Positions 53,255-61,798 of a stretch of DNA of 64,000 nucleotides are shown here, piece by piece. The notes below the pieces were generated by a model that saw only the letters and a list, made by a program, of their open reading frames with translations, did no database searches and was not told where the DNA came from. Source of the DNA: Acidobacteriota bacterium. Its GTDB lineage: Bacteria; Acidobacteriota; Blastocatellia; UBA7656. The translations under genes and the position numbers were made by a program. Where the stretch lies: NCBI GenBank assembly GCA_038040445.1, contig JBBPIG010000003.1, forward strand, positions 248,001 to 312,000, read 5' to 3'. Position 1 is the stretch's first letter. Each line of letters opens with the position of its first letter.

Positions 53255-54117
53255 GCGCATCAACCGACGTTATTGCTGAAATGAAGCCGTCGCGCGAACG
53301 CCCCTGGTCGTTGTGGGCTGGACAAATCGCGGCGATATTGAGGCTCGAAGTACGCAAGAACTTCATGGGCAAGCGCGCGATCCTTATTTACCTGCTCGCG
53401 GCGGTGCCGATCCTGTTGATGGCGGCGTTGTCCGCGGAGATCAGTTGGCAACAGTCGCGCAACAACAACATCGGCGAGGTCAATATTATCTTCGCAAACC
53501 TTTACGAAGGTCTGATCCTCAGAACAATCGTCTTCTTCGGGTGCGCGTGGATTTTCATGAACCTGTTTCGCGGCGAAGTAGTCGATCGCAGCCTTCACTA
53601 TTACTTTCTCTCGCCGTTACGCCGCGAAGTGCTCGTGTGCGGGAAATACCTCTCGGGTTTAGTTGCGGCGCTTGTGTTGTTCACGGTGATGACCGCGGGG
53701 TCACTGTTGTTTTTGTATGTCGGACTGGGCTCGGCCGGCTGGAACTACCTTGTGGATGGTCCGGGTAAGGGCCAGGCAATGGCGTATCTGGGAATAACCG
53801 CGCTTGGCTGCATCGGCTACGGCGCCGCCTTTCTGGTCATAGGGCTTTTCTTTCGCAACCCGATCATCCCCGCGCTTTTGATCTACGGATGGGAGTTCAT
53901 CAACTTTCTGTTGCCGCCGGTGCTGAAGAAGATCAGTGTGATTCACTATCTGCATTCACTCTCACCTGTGCCTGTCCCCGAAGGCCCGTTCGCGATGGTA
54001 GCCGAGCCGACTCCGGCGTATCTCTCCATTCCAGGGTTGTTGATTGTGACCGTCGCCGTGCTCGCGCTGGCGAGCTTTCAGATTCGGCGGATGGAAATTA
54101 ACTACGGCGGAGAGTGA
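53251..54117 (+). CDS. ABC-2 exporter permease (second)
   Basis: A 288-residue permease from GTG 53251. About six hydrophobic spans are seen, including [38 protein letters not shown] and [36 protein letters not shown] is the gating loop of the family. It ends the ABC operon. The unit follows the third sigma/FecR pair, so envelope transport could be its target regulon; that is inference. Confidence 0.88.
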   Translation: MSASTDVIAEMKPSRERPWSLWAGQIAAILRLEVRKNFMGKRAILIYLLAAVPILLMAALSAEISWQQSRNNNIGEVNIIFANLYEGLILRTIVFFGCAWIFMNLFRGEVVDRSLHYYFLSPLRREVLVCGKYLSGLVAALVLFTVMTAGSLLFLYVGLGSAGWNYLVDGPGKGQAMAYLGITALGCIGYGAAFLVIGLFFRNPIIPALLIYGWEFINFLLPPVLKKISVIHYLHSLSPVPVPEGPFAMVAEPTPAYLSIPGLLIVTVAVLALASFQIRRMEINYGGE

Positions 54118-54127
54118 TAGACATACC

Positions 54128-54415
54128 GTGGCGTGGGTTCCTCCACCCGGTGAGAGGCTTCTGGCCGCATTCGGAATACCGGAGAAACCGCGAAATCTAC
54201 CGAAACGGAAAATTGCGAACTTAGTTCTTGATTGCCAAGATCGAGCGTCATCAGTAAATCAGAATTACATCGAACGTAATCACATCCCCAATCAACTAAT
54301 CAGTCTGTTTAGCGAGATTGAAAAGTCGGCCCGCAAACCAAACAGAACGTGTTTTAGGCAACTATTTTTCTCAGGGCTTTGTGGTTGCTGTATAGGGCTT
54401 CGCAAAACTTGTTAG
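54128..54415 (+). CDS. Doubtful 95-residue ORF
   Basis: From GTG 54128, ten bases after the ABC operon. No ribosome site, lower G+C, ends inside the convergent gene. Opening PPPGERLLAAFGIPEKPR is weakly protein-like and the tail (CFRQLFFSGLCGCCIGLR) is not. It may be a remnant or noise. Confidence 0.25.
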   Translation: MAWVPPPGERLLAAFGIPEKPRNLPKRKIANLVLDCQDRASSVNQNYIERNHIPNQLISLFSEIEKSARKPNRTCFRQLFFSGLCGCCIGLRKTC

Positions 54416-55445
54416 GTTTGTATACCTTAGGCAGTTGCTTAAGCGTGCCCTTGATGTTCTCTCGCAGCGAGTTGATCTGGCTAGATGTGGCCGCATCTGT
54501 TTCCGAGTCTCGATAGAACTCCACCAAAGCCATTACCATGAGGTAGCAGAGCCGAACGTTCGATCCGTAACACCGGAGTTTTCCTTGGCCATTCTTGCTG
54601 GCGGCCTCTTGCATAAACAGCAATGCCGCCCGCCTGAAATCGATCAGCCCGAAGTCGGGTCGTTTGTCGGAATATGTCAAAGAGAATTTCTTGTCATTAG
54701 TCTCAGCCGCCCAGTCAGCAAGGTTGAGGGGACGACCGCGCAGGATGCTTAACATCAAAGCGCGATCCGTGTCTGCCATATCGGTTGTGGCGCCTGATCG
54801 GCTACGGTAGTACATAAGGGGGCCACTGAATCTTGCCACCGATGTAATAAGATATCGAGAAATTGACTGCGTATCTACTGGACTACAGTCCGGGAGATAT
54901 ATTTCGCGGCCAAGCTGACCGGCAAACAGCTTGAAGATCTCAACTATGCTCTTGTTCTTACCGTTCACTTGGAAGACTGCTTCTCCACGGTCCAGTTTGC
55001 CGGTGAGTTCTATTAGTTGACCGGGATCAATGTCGCCCGAAAGATGTATATAGAGATTTGAAGACCATCCGACGGCAGAAAGAAAAACAACTGGCCGCAC
55101 GCTTCCGCGAAGAGCGGTGACGCCTGCGTCCAGCCTTACTTTGGTATTTCTTGGTTGACAGACGAACGGAAGCTGAAGCTTCCAGTAATCGGGTTTGCTC
55201 CCGGCTAACCAGATGTCTTTATAACGTTTCCAAAAGTGATTGTGAATTAGACTGCGCTTTGTCAGAGGGTGCACATTGAAGCTTGCCGTTTGCACCACTT
55301 TGCTTTTGTCGTATTGGTTTCGATACTCCGCTTCGTTATTGAGAAAGCTGAATGCAGGTTGAAGGCAGCCCGAACTGCGCAGGGGCTTGAGCACCGTGTG
55401 AACGTCAAAGATGTAAAAATTGACTTCGTGAAAGAGATACGCCAT
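54354..55445 (-). CDS. Unrecognised 363-residue protein, low G+C
   Basis: A full-length frame with protein-like composition but no motif that I recognise. It starts MAYLFHEVNFYIFDVHTVLK. The middle has FVCQPRNTKVRLDAGVTALR and LVVFLSAVGWSSNLYIHLSG-like strands, and the C-terminal half is helical (RRAALLFMQEAASKNGQGKL). G+C is well below that of the flanking operons, which suggests recent acquisition. No signal peptide or spans. A repeat-filled spacer lies upstream. Confidence 0.6.
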   Translation of the reverse strand: MAYLFHEVNFYIFDVHTVLKPLRSSGCLQPAFSFLNNEAEYRNQYDKSKVVQTASFNVHPLTKRSLIHNHFWKRYKDIWLAGSKPDYWKLQLPFVCQPRNTKVRLDAGVTALRGSVRPVVFLSAVGWSSNLYIHLSGDIDPGQLIELTGKLDRGEAVFQVNGKNKSIVEIFKLFAGQLGREIYLPDCSPVDTQSISRYLITSVARFSGPLMYYRSRSGATTDMADTDRALMLSILRGRPLNLADWAAETNDKKFSLTYSDKRPDFGLIDFRRAALLFMQEAASKNGQGKLRCYGSNVRLCYLMVMALVEFYRDSETDAATSSQINSLRENIKGTLKQLPKVYKPNKFCEALYSNHKALRKIVA

Positions 55446-55543
55446 AGCGTTTTAGGCTTCTATGACTCTGGACGCTCTTGACTCGGCCGCCATTTGCGCG
55501 TTATTTTGGCGCCGTCGGGCGAAAAATCCCGTTTTGGGAACTA

Positions 55544-55664
55544 CCGATCGGTGATGTCAAGCGCCCAGCTGCAAGGCTTGGCACCCTGACGCACCGACGG
55601 CTAGAGTAACCCGATCGGCGACGTCTAACTCCGGAGCCGCAAGGCTTGGGCCCTGACGCACCGA
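55544..55664. repeat. 67-bp-period direct repeat in the 55446-55783 spacer
   Basis: Two diverged copies begin CCGATCGG(T/C)GA(T/C)GTC (55544 and 55611) and both end with CAAGGCTTGG and CCCTGACGCACCGA. They sit between two minus-strand unknown genes. Nothing else is evident in the spacer apart from a short AT-poor tail. Confidence 0.7.
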
Positions 55665-55783
55665 AACGGTTGGCCGACCGGCTCAAGGTTATCACGGCGT
55701 CTGCCATCGCGGCTTACTACCGTGATATGAATGAGCCGGTTGGCTAATATATTGGCAGTGCCAGCCGAAAGGCTGCCACTGCC

Positions 55784-57049
55784 TTAGCTTTTCAACTCTA
55801 GAAGACTGCCGAACTTTTTACCATCTTCAAGCGAAGACTCCAAAACCTCATCCTCGCGCCAATGCATACACTCGTCCTTGGGCGACTCTGTGCCACTCTC
55901 CAGTTTTCTAATAACGGTGCGCGCCTTGACGGCCATCTGTTTGCCGCTGGCGAGGCGTACCATCGCGAGCTGGTTGCCGCTTTTTTTATACTTCTGCACT
56001 TTGTCAATGACATCACGTGGCTGACCGACCAGGTCGATCTCGAACCACCCAAAAAGCCATCTAGTGCCGGCAGTCATCGCTGATAAGGAACCGATGTACT
56101 GCTCACCGCTCTTCATTCGCACAACGGTTCGAGGCAAGAAACCCGGGTTCAACTTCATCAATTGGCGATAGTCAGGGTTAAGCACCAGCAGTTTGTCCAA
56201 TTTTGTCTGAGTATCATCGCCAAACTCTATTCGCTTCGCTTTTTCGCTCCGCTGCCGCAGAAAATGGTTAATTCCGCCCACAAACGATCCCAGCACCGCG
56301 CCGACGATGGCAAGTGCAAGCAGCTTGACAACGCTAATCCCCGTACTGACATCAATGTAGTTGACCCAACCTCCGCCTCGCACAATTCCAACCGAGACGA
56401 GAAGGTAGCTGACCAAGGTTGCGGAAACCATAAAGCCGATTGAAACCAGCACGCTGTAGATCAGCTTTTCACCCAGGGCGAGCCCGACGCTCCAGGGTAC
56501 TTTCCAAACGCTGACAGCAAGCCAGAAGAACAAACCGGGCACGATGAATCCTGCAAGCCCTAAAGGAACGCCAGCGACGGAGTCGCTGCCGAACAGGCTT
56601 ACATTCAGGGGCTTTTCGCTTACGACATATGACGCTCGCCCTACATTATTCGCTTCCCATTTGAACTCGAGCGTGAACAGAATGTTGTAATTCCCTACTT
56701 TGATTCTCGGCCCGGTCCTGACGCATAGTGTGCGATTGAGAGTGGAGTTTGGGGTGACTATCGTCCCGAAGGGTCGGCTCAATGGTGGCCCATCACACGA
56801 GTTGTCACGCCACTCCAGGAAGTCCGGCCCGGCAATGTGCAACTCAACTTCTGAGAATGCTTGTTGCGAGTCGTTGGAAAACCAAATCTCAACCTCCACT
56901 GAATCGTTCTCTCGGATAGATTGTCGCTCAAAAGAAACGAAAACGGATGTCTTCGGTGATTGACTCGCCTCCTGGCTGGCCGCTGTTTGGGCCGCCGCGC
57001 ACACCGACAGCAGGAAAACCAAGGGCATGAGGAATACCGTCAACTTCAT
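55784..57049 (-). CDS. Membrane protein with a periplasmic beta domain, unknown function
   Basis: A 421-residue protein. A signal segment (1-20, FLMPLVFLLSVCAAA) is followed by a beta-rich Ig-like region (about 35-155, SVEVEIWFSNDSQQAFSEVE). Four membrane spans follow at about 165-270 (LGLAGFIVPGLFFWLAVSVW, YSVLVSIGFMVSATLVSYLL and others). A cytoplasmic C-terminal part (about 275-421) contains VRMKSGEQYIGSLSAM and a short beta region with a lysine-rich segment. I do not recognise the family. G+C is moderately low. Confidence 0.65.
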   Translation of the reverse strand: MKLTVFLMPLVFLLSVCAAAQTAASQEASQSPKTSVFVSFERQSIRENDSVEVEIWFSNDSQQAFSEVELHIAGPDFLEWRDNSCDGPPLSRPFGTIVTPNSTLNRTLCVRTGPRIKVGNYNILFTLEFKWEANNVGRASYVVSEKPLNVSLFGSDSVAGVPLGLAGFIVPGLFFWLAVSVWKVPWSVGLALGEKLIYSVLVSIGFMVSATLVSYLLVSVGIVRGGGWVNYIDVSTGISVVKLLALAIVGAVLGSFVGGINHFLRQRSEKAKRIEFGDDTQTKLDKLLVLNPDYRQLMKLNPGFLPRTVVRMKSGEQYIGSLSAMTAGTRWLFGWFEIDLVGQPRDVIDKVQKYKKSGNQLAMVRLASGKQMAVKARTVIRKLESGTESPKDECMHWREDEVLESSLEDGKKFGSLLELKS

Positions 57050-57710
57050 ATAATCGGCCGCCAGATCTGCTTCAACTCAAGAGCAAAAGAATCGTTTGCT
57101 AAGCTACAGTTTGGATATAACTCTATTATACGCCGACAAGAAGTCAAGCTAGGCACGGCATTAGGCTAACTCACACGTTCGCCCGGGCCAAACGTCTTTG
57201 AGCCGAAAAAGTTCAGTGTGATCACTACGCGCCGCCTACTCCGCGACCTTACCGATGTTCCGTCTATCAAGATAACGGGCTTGCTCCGGCCCACGCTCTC
57301 AGCATGTTCTGCCACACCGTTCGGCACCCTTTGAGCAACTATGAACAACCGACTCGAACAGGCATTAAGGTCTTCTACGGTTAATTTTTCTCCTACGTAG
57401 TCGCGCTGTCGGTAGGTCTTCAGATGGTCATTCTTCCTATTCTGGGCGCGATAGACGACTACTCGCATCCCAAGTATCAGATGCTCGCACTCATTGCCTA
57501 CATCGGGTCATTCGCGACAATTGGGGTTTTGTTTTTGCAAGGCAAGCGGCATTCTCGCCTGTATTCGTCGCAATTGTACAAGCGCCGAGCGCCCCGATTA
57601 GCTTCCGTTCACATGCTTGCGACGCAAAACAGGCGGGTGCTAGTATCGAGGCTCAAATCGAATGACTTTCGACCGCATGACCCGGTATTGCGGCGAGGTG
57701 AGCGGAGGAC
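57050..57710. other. Spacer with possible gene remnants
   Basis: A minus-strand frame (57166-57468, 100 residues) ends with AEHAESVGRSKPVILIDGTS, which faintly recalls the end of Mrr-type restriction endonucleases. A plus-strand frame (57424-57714) holds one convincing span, MLALIAYIGSFATIGVLFLQ. Neither has a credible full gene. They look like decayed pieces. The last 30 bases carry the fabH ribosome site. Confidence 0.3.
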
Positions 57711-58718
57711 GTGAGCGACATGAGAGCAACGCGCAGAGCCAAGATAACCGCGCTGGGCCGCTTCGTGCCGCCGAAGGTTGTGACCAACCACGATCTCGCG
57801 AAGCGAGTCGATACGAATCACGACTGGGTCGTCGCGCGAACGGGAATCGTCGAACGGCATTGGGTGGAGCCAGGGACGCCTACCTCGGAGCTCGCGGCGC
57901 AGGCGGTCGGGGATCTCCTCAAGAATCGCGGAATCGAGGCCGCCGATATCGAGCTCATCATCGTCGCCACCGTCACTCCCGATATGTTCTTCCCGGCAAC
58001 TGCCTGCGTCGTGCAGAATAAAGTGCGGGCCACCCGCGCTTGGGGGTTCGACGTTTCGGCCGCCTGCTCCGGCTTTCTGTATGCCTTGACCGTCGGCGCT
58101 CAATTTATCGAGTCGGGCGCGCACAACAAGATTGTGGTCGTCGGCGCGGACGTGATGTCGTCGATAACTAACCCCGATGACCGCTCAACGTGCGTGTTGT
58201 TCGGCGATGCCGCCGGGGCTGTGCTGCTCGAACCGAGCGCGGAAGAGGAATTCGGAATACTCGATTATCTGCACGAGGTGGATGGGTCGGGTGGCGAGTT
58301 TTTGTATATGCCTGCGGGCGGCAGCCTGCACCCTGCCTCGCATGAAACCGTTGATAAGAAGATGCACTACGTCCATCAGGAAGGGCAGCCGGTCTTTAAG
58401 TACGCTGTGCGCAAGATGGGTGAGATCAGCCGCGGAATACTGCAGCGCAATGGATACCAAAGCAACGACCTTGATCTGTTCATCGCGCATCAGGCCAATA
58501 TGCGGATCATCAATGCGGCTGCCGACAAACTCGGTCTCGATGAAAACAAGGTGGTCAAGAACATTCAAAAGTTCGGCAACACTACCGCTGCTACGATCCC
58601 GCTTGCAATCGGGGACGCGATAGACGATGGAAGGTTGACTAGAGGTAAGCTCGTAGTGTTCGCCGCGGTGGGCGCGGGATATACAGTTGGCTCTGTCCTT
58701 ACGCGGTGGGCTTACTGA
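57711..58718 (+). CDS. fabH: Beta-ketoacyl-ACP synthase III
   Basis: A 335-residue condensing enzyme that starts fatty acid synthesis from acyl-CoA and malonyl-ACP. The catalytic triad is visible: C119 in [14 protein letters not shown]260 in [10 protein letters not shown] and N290 in [10 protein letters not shown]. The N-terminal [20 protein letters not shown] is standard. Start GTG 57711 follows a GGAGG site by five bases; an ATG three codons later is an alternative. It stands alone, without other fab genes. Confidence 0.95.
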   Translation: MSDMRATRRAKITALGRFVPPKVVTNHDLAKRVDTNHDWVVARTGIVERHWVEPGTPTSELAAQAVGDLLKNRGIEAADIELIIVATVTPDMFFPATACVVQNKVRATRAWGFDVSAACSGFLYALTVGAQFIESGAHNKIVVVGADVMSSITNPDDRSTCVLFGDAAGAVLLEPSAEEEFGILDYLHEVDGSGGEFLYMPAGGSLHPASHETVDKKMHYVHQEGQPVFKYAVRKMGEISRGILQRNGYQSNDLDLFIAHQANMRIINAAADKLGLDENKVVKNIQKFGNTTAATIPLAIGDAIDDGRLTRGKLVVFAAVGAGYTVGSVLTRWAY

Positions 58719-58839
58719 TGCGGTGGGCTGCGTAACAAGGATAGAGTCCAAGAGGAAAGAACACTGGTGCGGTCTTGAGATCATCAAAGCGGCGCCGGGC
58801 TCTTTGGGGGCCGTGCCAACGAACGTGATCACTTATCAA

Positions 58840-59736
58840 TCAATAGGTGTGAGTTGATTGACCGCTCTGAGACGCAGGCGAGCCGGCGGCTTCCTGCATG
58901 ATCTTGACGCCGACGCTCGCCCCGATGCGAGTTGCGCCTGCCTGTATCATCTCTTGCGCCTGCTTAAGGTCGCGAACTCCGCCCGATGCCTTCACACCCA
59001 TTTGACCACCAACTGCGCGGCGCATCAACGCGACGTCGGCAGCCGTCGCTCCTCCCTTGCTGAACCCGGTCGAAGTCTTGACGAAATCGGCGCCCGCTTC
59101 TTTAGCGATCAAGCACGCGCTGACCTTTTCATCATCCGTCAGCAGCGCAGTTTCGATTATCACCTTGCAGATGTAGCCGGCCTCATGGGCAACCTCGACA
59201 ATGCCCCTGATGTCTCGCGAGACAAGGTCGTTATCGCCGGACTTCAGCGCCCCAACGTTGATGACCATATCAAGCTCGCTTGCGCCGTCGAAAATCGCGC
59301 GTCTTGCTTCGTAGGATTTTGCGTCGGGCGTGTTCGCCCCCAGCGGAAATCCGATCACCGTGCAAACCTTCACGCCGCTGCCTCGCAAAGCGCAAGCTGC
59401 TTCGCGCACCCAGATTGGGTTGATGCAGACTGAGGCGAACCCGAAGCGCACACCTTCTTCGCAAATCCTTAATATCTCATCGCGAGTCGCATCCGGTTTA
59501 AGCAGAGTGTGGTCGATGTAACGAGCGACCTCGCGCGCAGCTTCGCTTTCCGCCCCGCTGAGGCCGAACCGCACGCCGCCGCCGGCGATCAGCGATTGCA
59601 TGCGATCCGGACATTTCACAAAACACTCGTCGTGGTGCAAGTGGCAGTCGGTCGCAGACGAAATGCCACCGAGCCGCGACAGAATGACGTCCGTAACTTG
59701 CGAAACTAGCTCCTCAATGTTCGGCTCATCTTGCAT
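58840..59736 (-). CDS. deoC: Deoxyribose-phosphate aldolase with an N-terminal extension
   Basis: A 298-residue class I aldolase that splits 2-deoxyribose 5-phosphate. The core (about 70-285) has D157 in [12 protein letters not shown], Schiff-base K220 in [10 protein letters not shown] and K249 in [10 protein letters not shown]. Standard DeoC is about 220 residues; here 70 extra residues lead. The first 22 form an amphipathic helix ([19 protein letters not shown]), then a linker with [12 protein letters not shown] (C31, C38, C42 plus histidines), a possible metal site. Such leading helices act as encapsulation peptides in some microcompartment enzymes. Otherwise an ordinary pentose-salvage role remains possible. 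Confidence 0.93.
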   Translation of the reverse strand: MQDEPNIEELVSQVTDVILSRLGGISSATDCHLHHDECFVKCPDRMQSLIAGGGVRFGLSGAESEAAREVARYIDHTLLKPDATRDEILRICEEGVRFGFASVCINPIWVREAACALRGSGVKVCTVIGFPLGANTPDAKSYEARRAIFDGASELDMVINVGALKSGDNDLVSRDIRGIVEVAHEAGYICKVIIETALLTDDEKVSACLIAKEAGADFVKTSTGFSKGGATAADVALMRRAVGGQMGVKASGGVRDLKQAQEMIQAGATRIGASVGVKIMQEAAGSPASQSGQSTHTY

Positions 59737-59810
59737 AGCATTCCAGTTCCTCGCTACAAGTCCTGCGCGTAGCTTTCAGAGTAAGATATTCCCCCATCAT
59801 CGCTGCCCTT

Positions 59811-60710
59811 CTATGTAAAAGCCGTATGGACCTCGTCAGCATGTGACGGTCTTGAGTGATTGGCGGCGCGAGCCTTCAGCGCTTCCAATAACTCGTAAGG
59901 CACCTCCAAATCGCCAAGACCCGTTATGAGACTAATATCAGGCTTGTACGTCCCGTGAAAATCGCTCCCGCCCGTCACCAACAACCCGTGGTGCGTCGCA
60001 ATCCGGGCGTAGCTTACGCGTTCGATAACGCTGTGCCGGCTATAGATAGCTTCTATGCCGTCCAACCCCGAATCGGCCAGTTCCCGCACAAGCCCGTCCA
60101 CCTGCTCGTAAGAGGAGAGCTTTAGCTGATAAGGATGCGCCAGGACTGCAAGGCCGCCGGCTTTGTGGATCAAGGCGATCGAGTCAGCCGGAGATAGCCG
60201 AGCCTTTTCGACATAGGCCGCGGCATCTTTCTTCAAAAACCTATCGAACGCCTCTTGAATGCTTGCAACATATCCTTTCTCGACCATCACTCGCGCGAAG
60301 TGCGGTCTGCCGACAACCTCGTTTCCGGCGACCTGAACAACCTCATCGTAGTTGATGTCAAATCCTAGGGACCGCAACCGGCTCGCGATCTGTGGATTCC
60401 TCGTCTCGCGCGCCTTCTTCAGCTCGTTGAGTTTCTCTGCTAGCCCCATCGACTCTTCGTCAATACAGTAGCCGAGTATATGCATCGTTCCTGGCGAATA
60501 CTCTGCGCTGATCTCTATGCCCGCGACGAACTCGATTCCGAAGCGCGCTGCCGCTGCTCGTGCTTCACCGATAGCGGCGACCGTATCGTGATCCGTGATT
60601 GCGACCGCTCGCGCTCGCTTCGCGCTGGCCAACTCGATCAACTCTTCAGGAGTCGCGCTGCCGTCTGAGCTAGTCGTATGAGTATGCAAGTCGATAGTGC
60701 CTGCTGCCAT
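59811..60710 (-). CDS. PHP-domain phosphoesterase
   Basis: A 299-residue metal-dependent phosphoesterase. The PHP motifs are IDLHTHTTSSDGSATPEEL (metal HxH), VAITDHDTVAA, AGIEISAEY, VVGRPHFARVM, VLAHPYQLKL and the last one, GGSDFHGTY. Close relatives hydrolyse 3',5'-nucleoside bisphosphates or trim RNA ends (RNase AM type). It is near deoC but not overlapping it. Confidence 0.9.
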   Translation of the reverse strand: MAAGTIDLHTHTTSSDGSATPEELIELASAKRARAVAITDHDTVAAIGEARAAAARFGIEFVAGIEISAEYSPGTMHILGYCIDEESMGLAEKLNELKKARETRNPQIASRLRSLGFDINYDEVVQVAGNEVVGRPHFARVMVEKGYVASIQEAFDRFLKKDAAAYVEKARLSPADSIALIHKAGGLAVLAHPYQLKLSSYEQVDGLVRELADSGLDGIEAIYSRHSVIERVSYARIATHHGLLVTGGSDFHGTYKPDISLITGLGDLEVPYELLEALKARAANHSRPSHADEVHTAFT

Positions 60711-61053
60711 CGTGCACGATATTATCTTCCGCCAACGAACTCAGTCAATCGATTCGAACCTGATCGCAACGGCCTCGAAAGTCGCAACCGGAGCCGCTTT
60801 CGTGCCAGTGTCGCGGAATAGGCTCCCAGAGCCAGTCTCAAGGCACCAGTCACACAACTGGCTCTGGGAGCCTATTGCATCCGCATCGCTATTTCCAACG
60901 TTGCATCGCTTCGCTCACTACAGGCCATTTAGATAAACAGACCGAGCACAAACAGCACAAACGAAGCGCAGTCGTGAAACTGGCTCTGGTAGCCGCTTTC
61001 AAGGATCAGATGATGTTTCGTCGTTTTGATGGCGTTCTCGGCAAAAAAAAACG
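60711..61053. repeat. Spacer with a 20-bp perfect inverted repeat
   Basis: AATAGGCTCCCAGAGCCAGT (60817-60836) and its exact reverse complement (60857-60876) enclose a 20-base loop. No T-run follows. No gene is evident in the rest of the spacer. Confidence 0.75.
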
Positions 61054-61099
61054 TTGACAAGAATCCGCGAAGCAAATATATACAACAATATGTTGTATA
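61054..61099 (+). promoter_or_regulatory. Consensus promoter with a perfect 9-3-9 operator dyad
   Basis: TTGACA (61054-61059), a 17-base spacer and TATATA (61077-61082) are close to consensus. Overlapping the -10 and the expected start is TATACAACA-ATA-TGTTGTATA (61079-61099), a perfect nine-base dyad. A repressor or activator binding there would control the tiny gene downstream. No known regulator site was matched. Confidence 0.75.
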
Positions 61100-61113
61100 A
61101 CATTTACGTTAGT

Positions 61114-61146
61114 ACACAAGAGTAGCAACGCTACAGTATCTTGTGT
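61114..61146 (+). promoter_or_regulatory. Leader stem-loop before the lysine-rich peptide gene
   Basis: ACACAAGA pairs with TCTTGTGT (outer arms, 61114-61121 and 61139-61146), with an inner GTAGC-AAC-GCTAC hairpin and a four-base bulge. It lies between the promoter and the ribosome site. It could stabilise the mRNA or act as a regulatory leader. Confidence 0.6.
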
Positions 61147-61180
61147 GCGAGGTAAAATTTAACGAAAGGAGAACCACAAT

Positions 61181-61261
61181 ATGGCAACTGCAAAGAAAGG
61201 CGGCGCGAAGAAGAGCACCAAGAAAGCCGCTCCAAAGAAAAAAGGCGCGAAGAAGAGATAA
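61181..61261 (+). CDS. 26-residue lysine-rich histone-like peptide
   Basis: ATG 61181 follows AAAGGAGAA by eight bases. The peptide (start MATAKKGGAKKSTKKAAPKK) has 11 lysines and one arginine in 26 residues, with A, G, P, S and T as the rest, much like the tail of H1-type histone-like proteins. Such a composition suggests DNA, RNA or polyanion binding. It is a complete unit: strong promoter, operator dyad, leader hairpin, good ribosome site, ORF and terminator. It could alternatively be a small RNA with an incidental ORF, but the ribosome site argues for translation. Confidence 0.7.
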   Translation: MATAKKGGAKKSTKKAAPKKKGAKKR

Positions 61262-61305
61262 CCTTCTACCGCCACGCAAAACGGGGGTTCTCTGTGTGAG
61301 AACGC

Positions 61306-61332
61306 GGGGATGGGTGACCATCCCCTTTTTCT
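61306..61332 (+). terminator. Intrinsic terminator of the lysine-rich peptide gene
   Basis: GGGGATGG (61306-61313), loop GTGA, CCATCCCC (61318-61325), then TTTTTCTTTC: a textbook rho-independent terminator, 45 bases after the stop codon. A smaller GTTCTC/GAGAAC hairpin precedes it. Confidence 0.88.
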
Positions 61333-61411
61333 TTCTGTCCCGTTGCTGTCACTTCACTTTGGTTCAACCGCATGAACTCACCCCGGCGACTGGTGTAGAC
61401 TTATCCACGGT

Positions 61412-61777
61412 ATGTATATCGAAAGAGACGAGCGCCCCTGGGGAATGTACGAGGTCCTCACGCAAGGCGAAGGCTATAAGGTGAAGCGCATTGAAGTCCA
61501 CCCTGGTCACCGCCTCAGCCTGCAGATGCACCAGAGCCGTAGCGAGCATTGGGTGATCGTTAGAGGCGAAGCGCTAGTCACCGTAGGAGAACGAGAAATC
61601 CGGTTGCGCGAAAACGAGGACGCGCTCATTCCACCTCGCACCAAACACAGGGTCGCCAATCCTGGAACAAGCCCGTTGGTCTTTATTGAGGTTCAGTGCG
61701 GAGCTTACCTTGGCGAGGATGACATAACGCGATTCGAGGACGACTACAATAGGACTGCCAATCCTAATAAGCAGTAA
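61412..61777 (+). CDS. Mannose-6-phosphate isomerase-type cupin
   Basis: A 121-residue single cupin domain equal to the C-terminal isomerase part of type II phosphomannose isomerase/GDP-mannose pyrophosphorylase fusions. RPWGMYEVLTQGEGYKVKRI, LSLQMHQSRSEHWVIVRGEA and IPPRTKHRVANPG hold the metal histidines. It likely interconverts mannose 6-phosphate and fructose 6-phosphate or a related sugar. No GDP-mannose pyrophosphorylase domain is attached. Confidence 0.88.
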   Translation: MYIERDERPWGMYEVLTQGEGYKVKRIEVHPGHRLSLQMHQSRSEHWVIVRGEALVTVGEREIRLRENEDALIPPRTKHRVANPGTSPLVFIEVQCGAYLGEDDITRFEDDYNRTANPNKQ

Positions 61778-61798
61778 GCCGTCGACCTTATCTTCTTT

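Noticed and set aside
57166-57468. Minus-strand frame as an Mrr-type restriction enzyme
   Set aside because: Only a faint C-terminal likeness (ILIDG); no catalytic core or start site, so kept as a possible remnant only.
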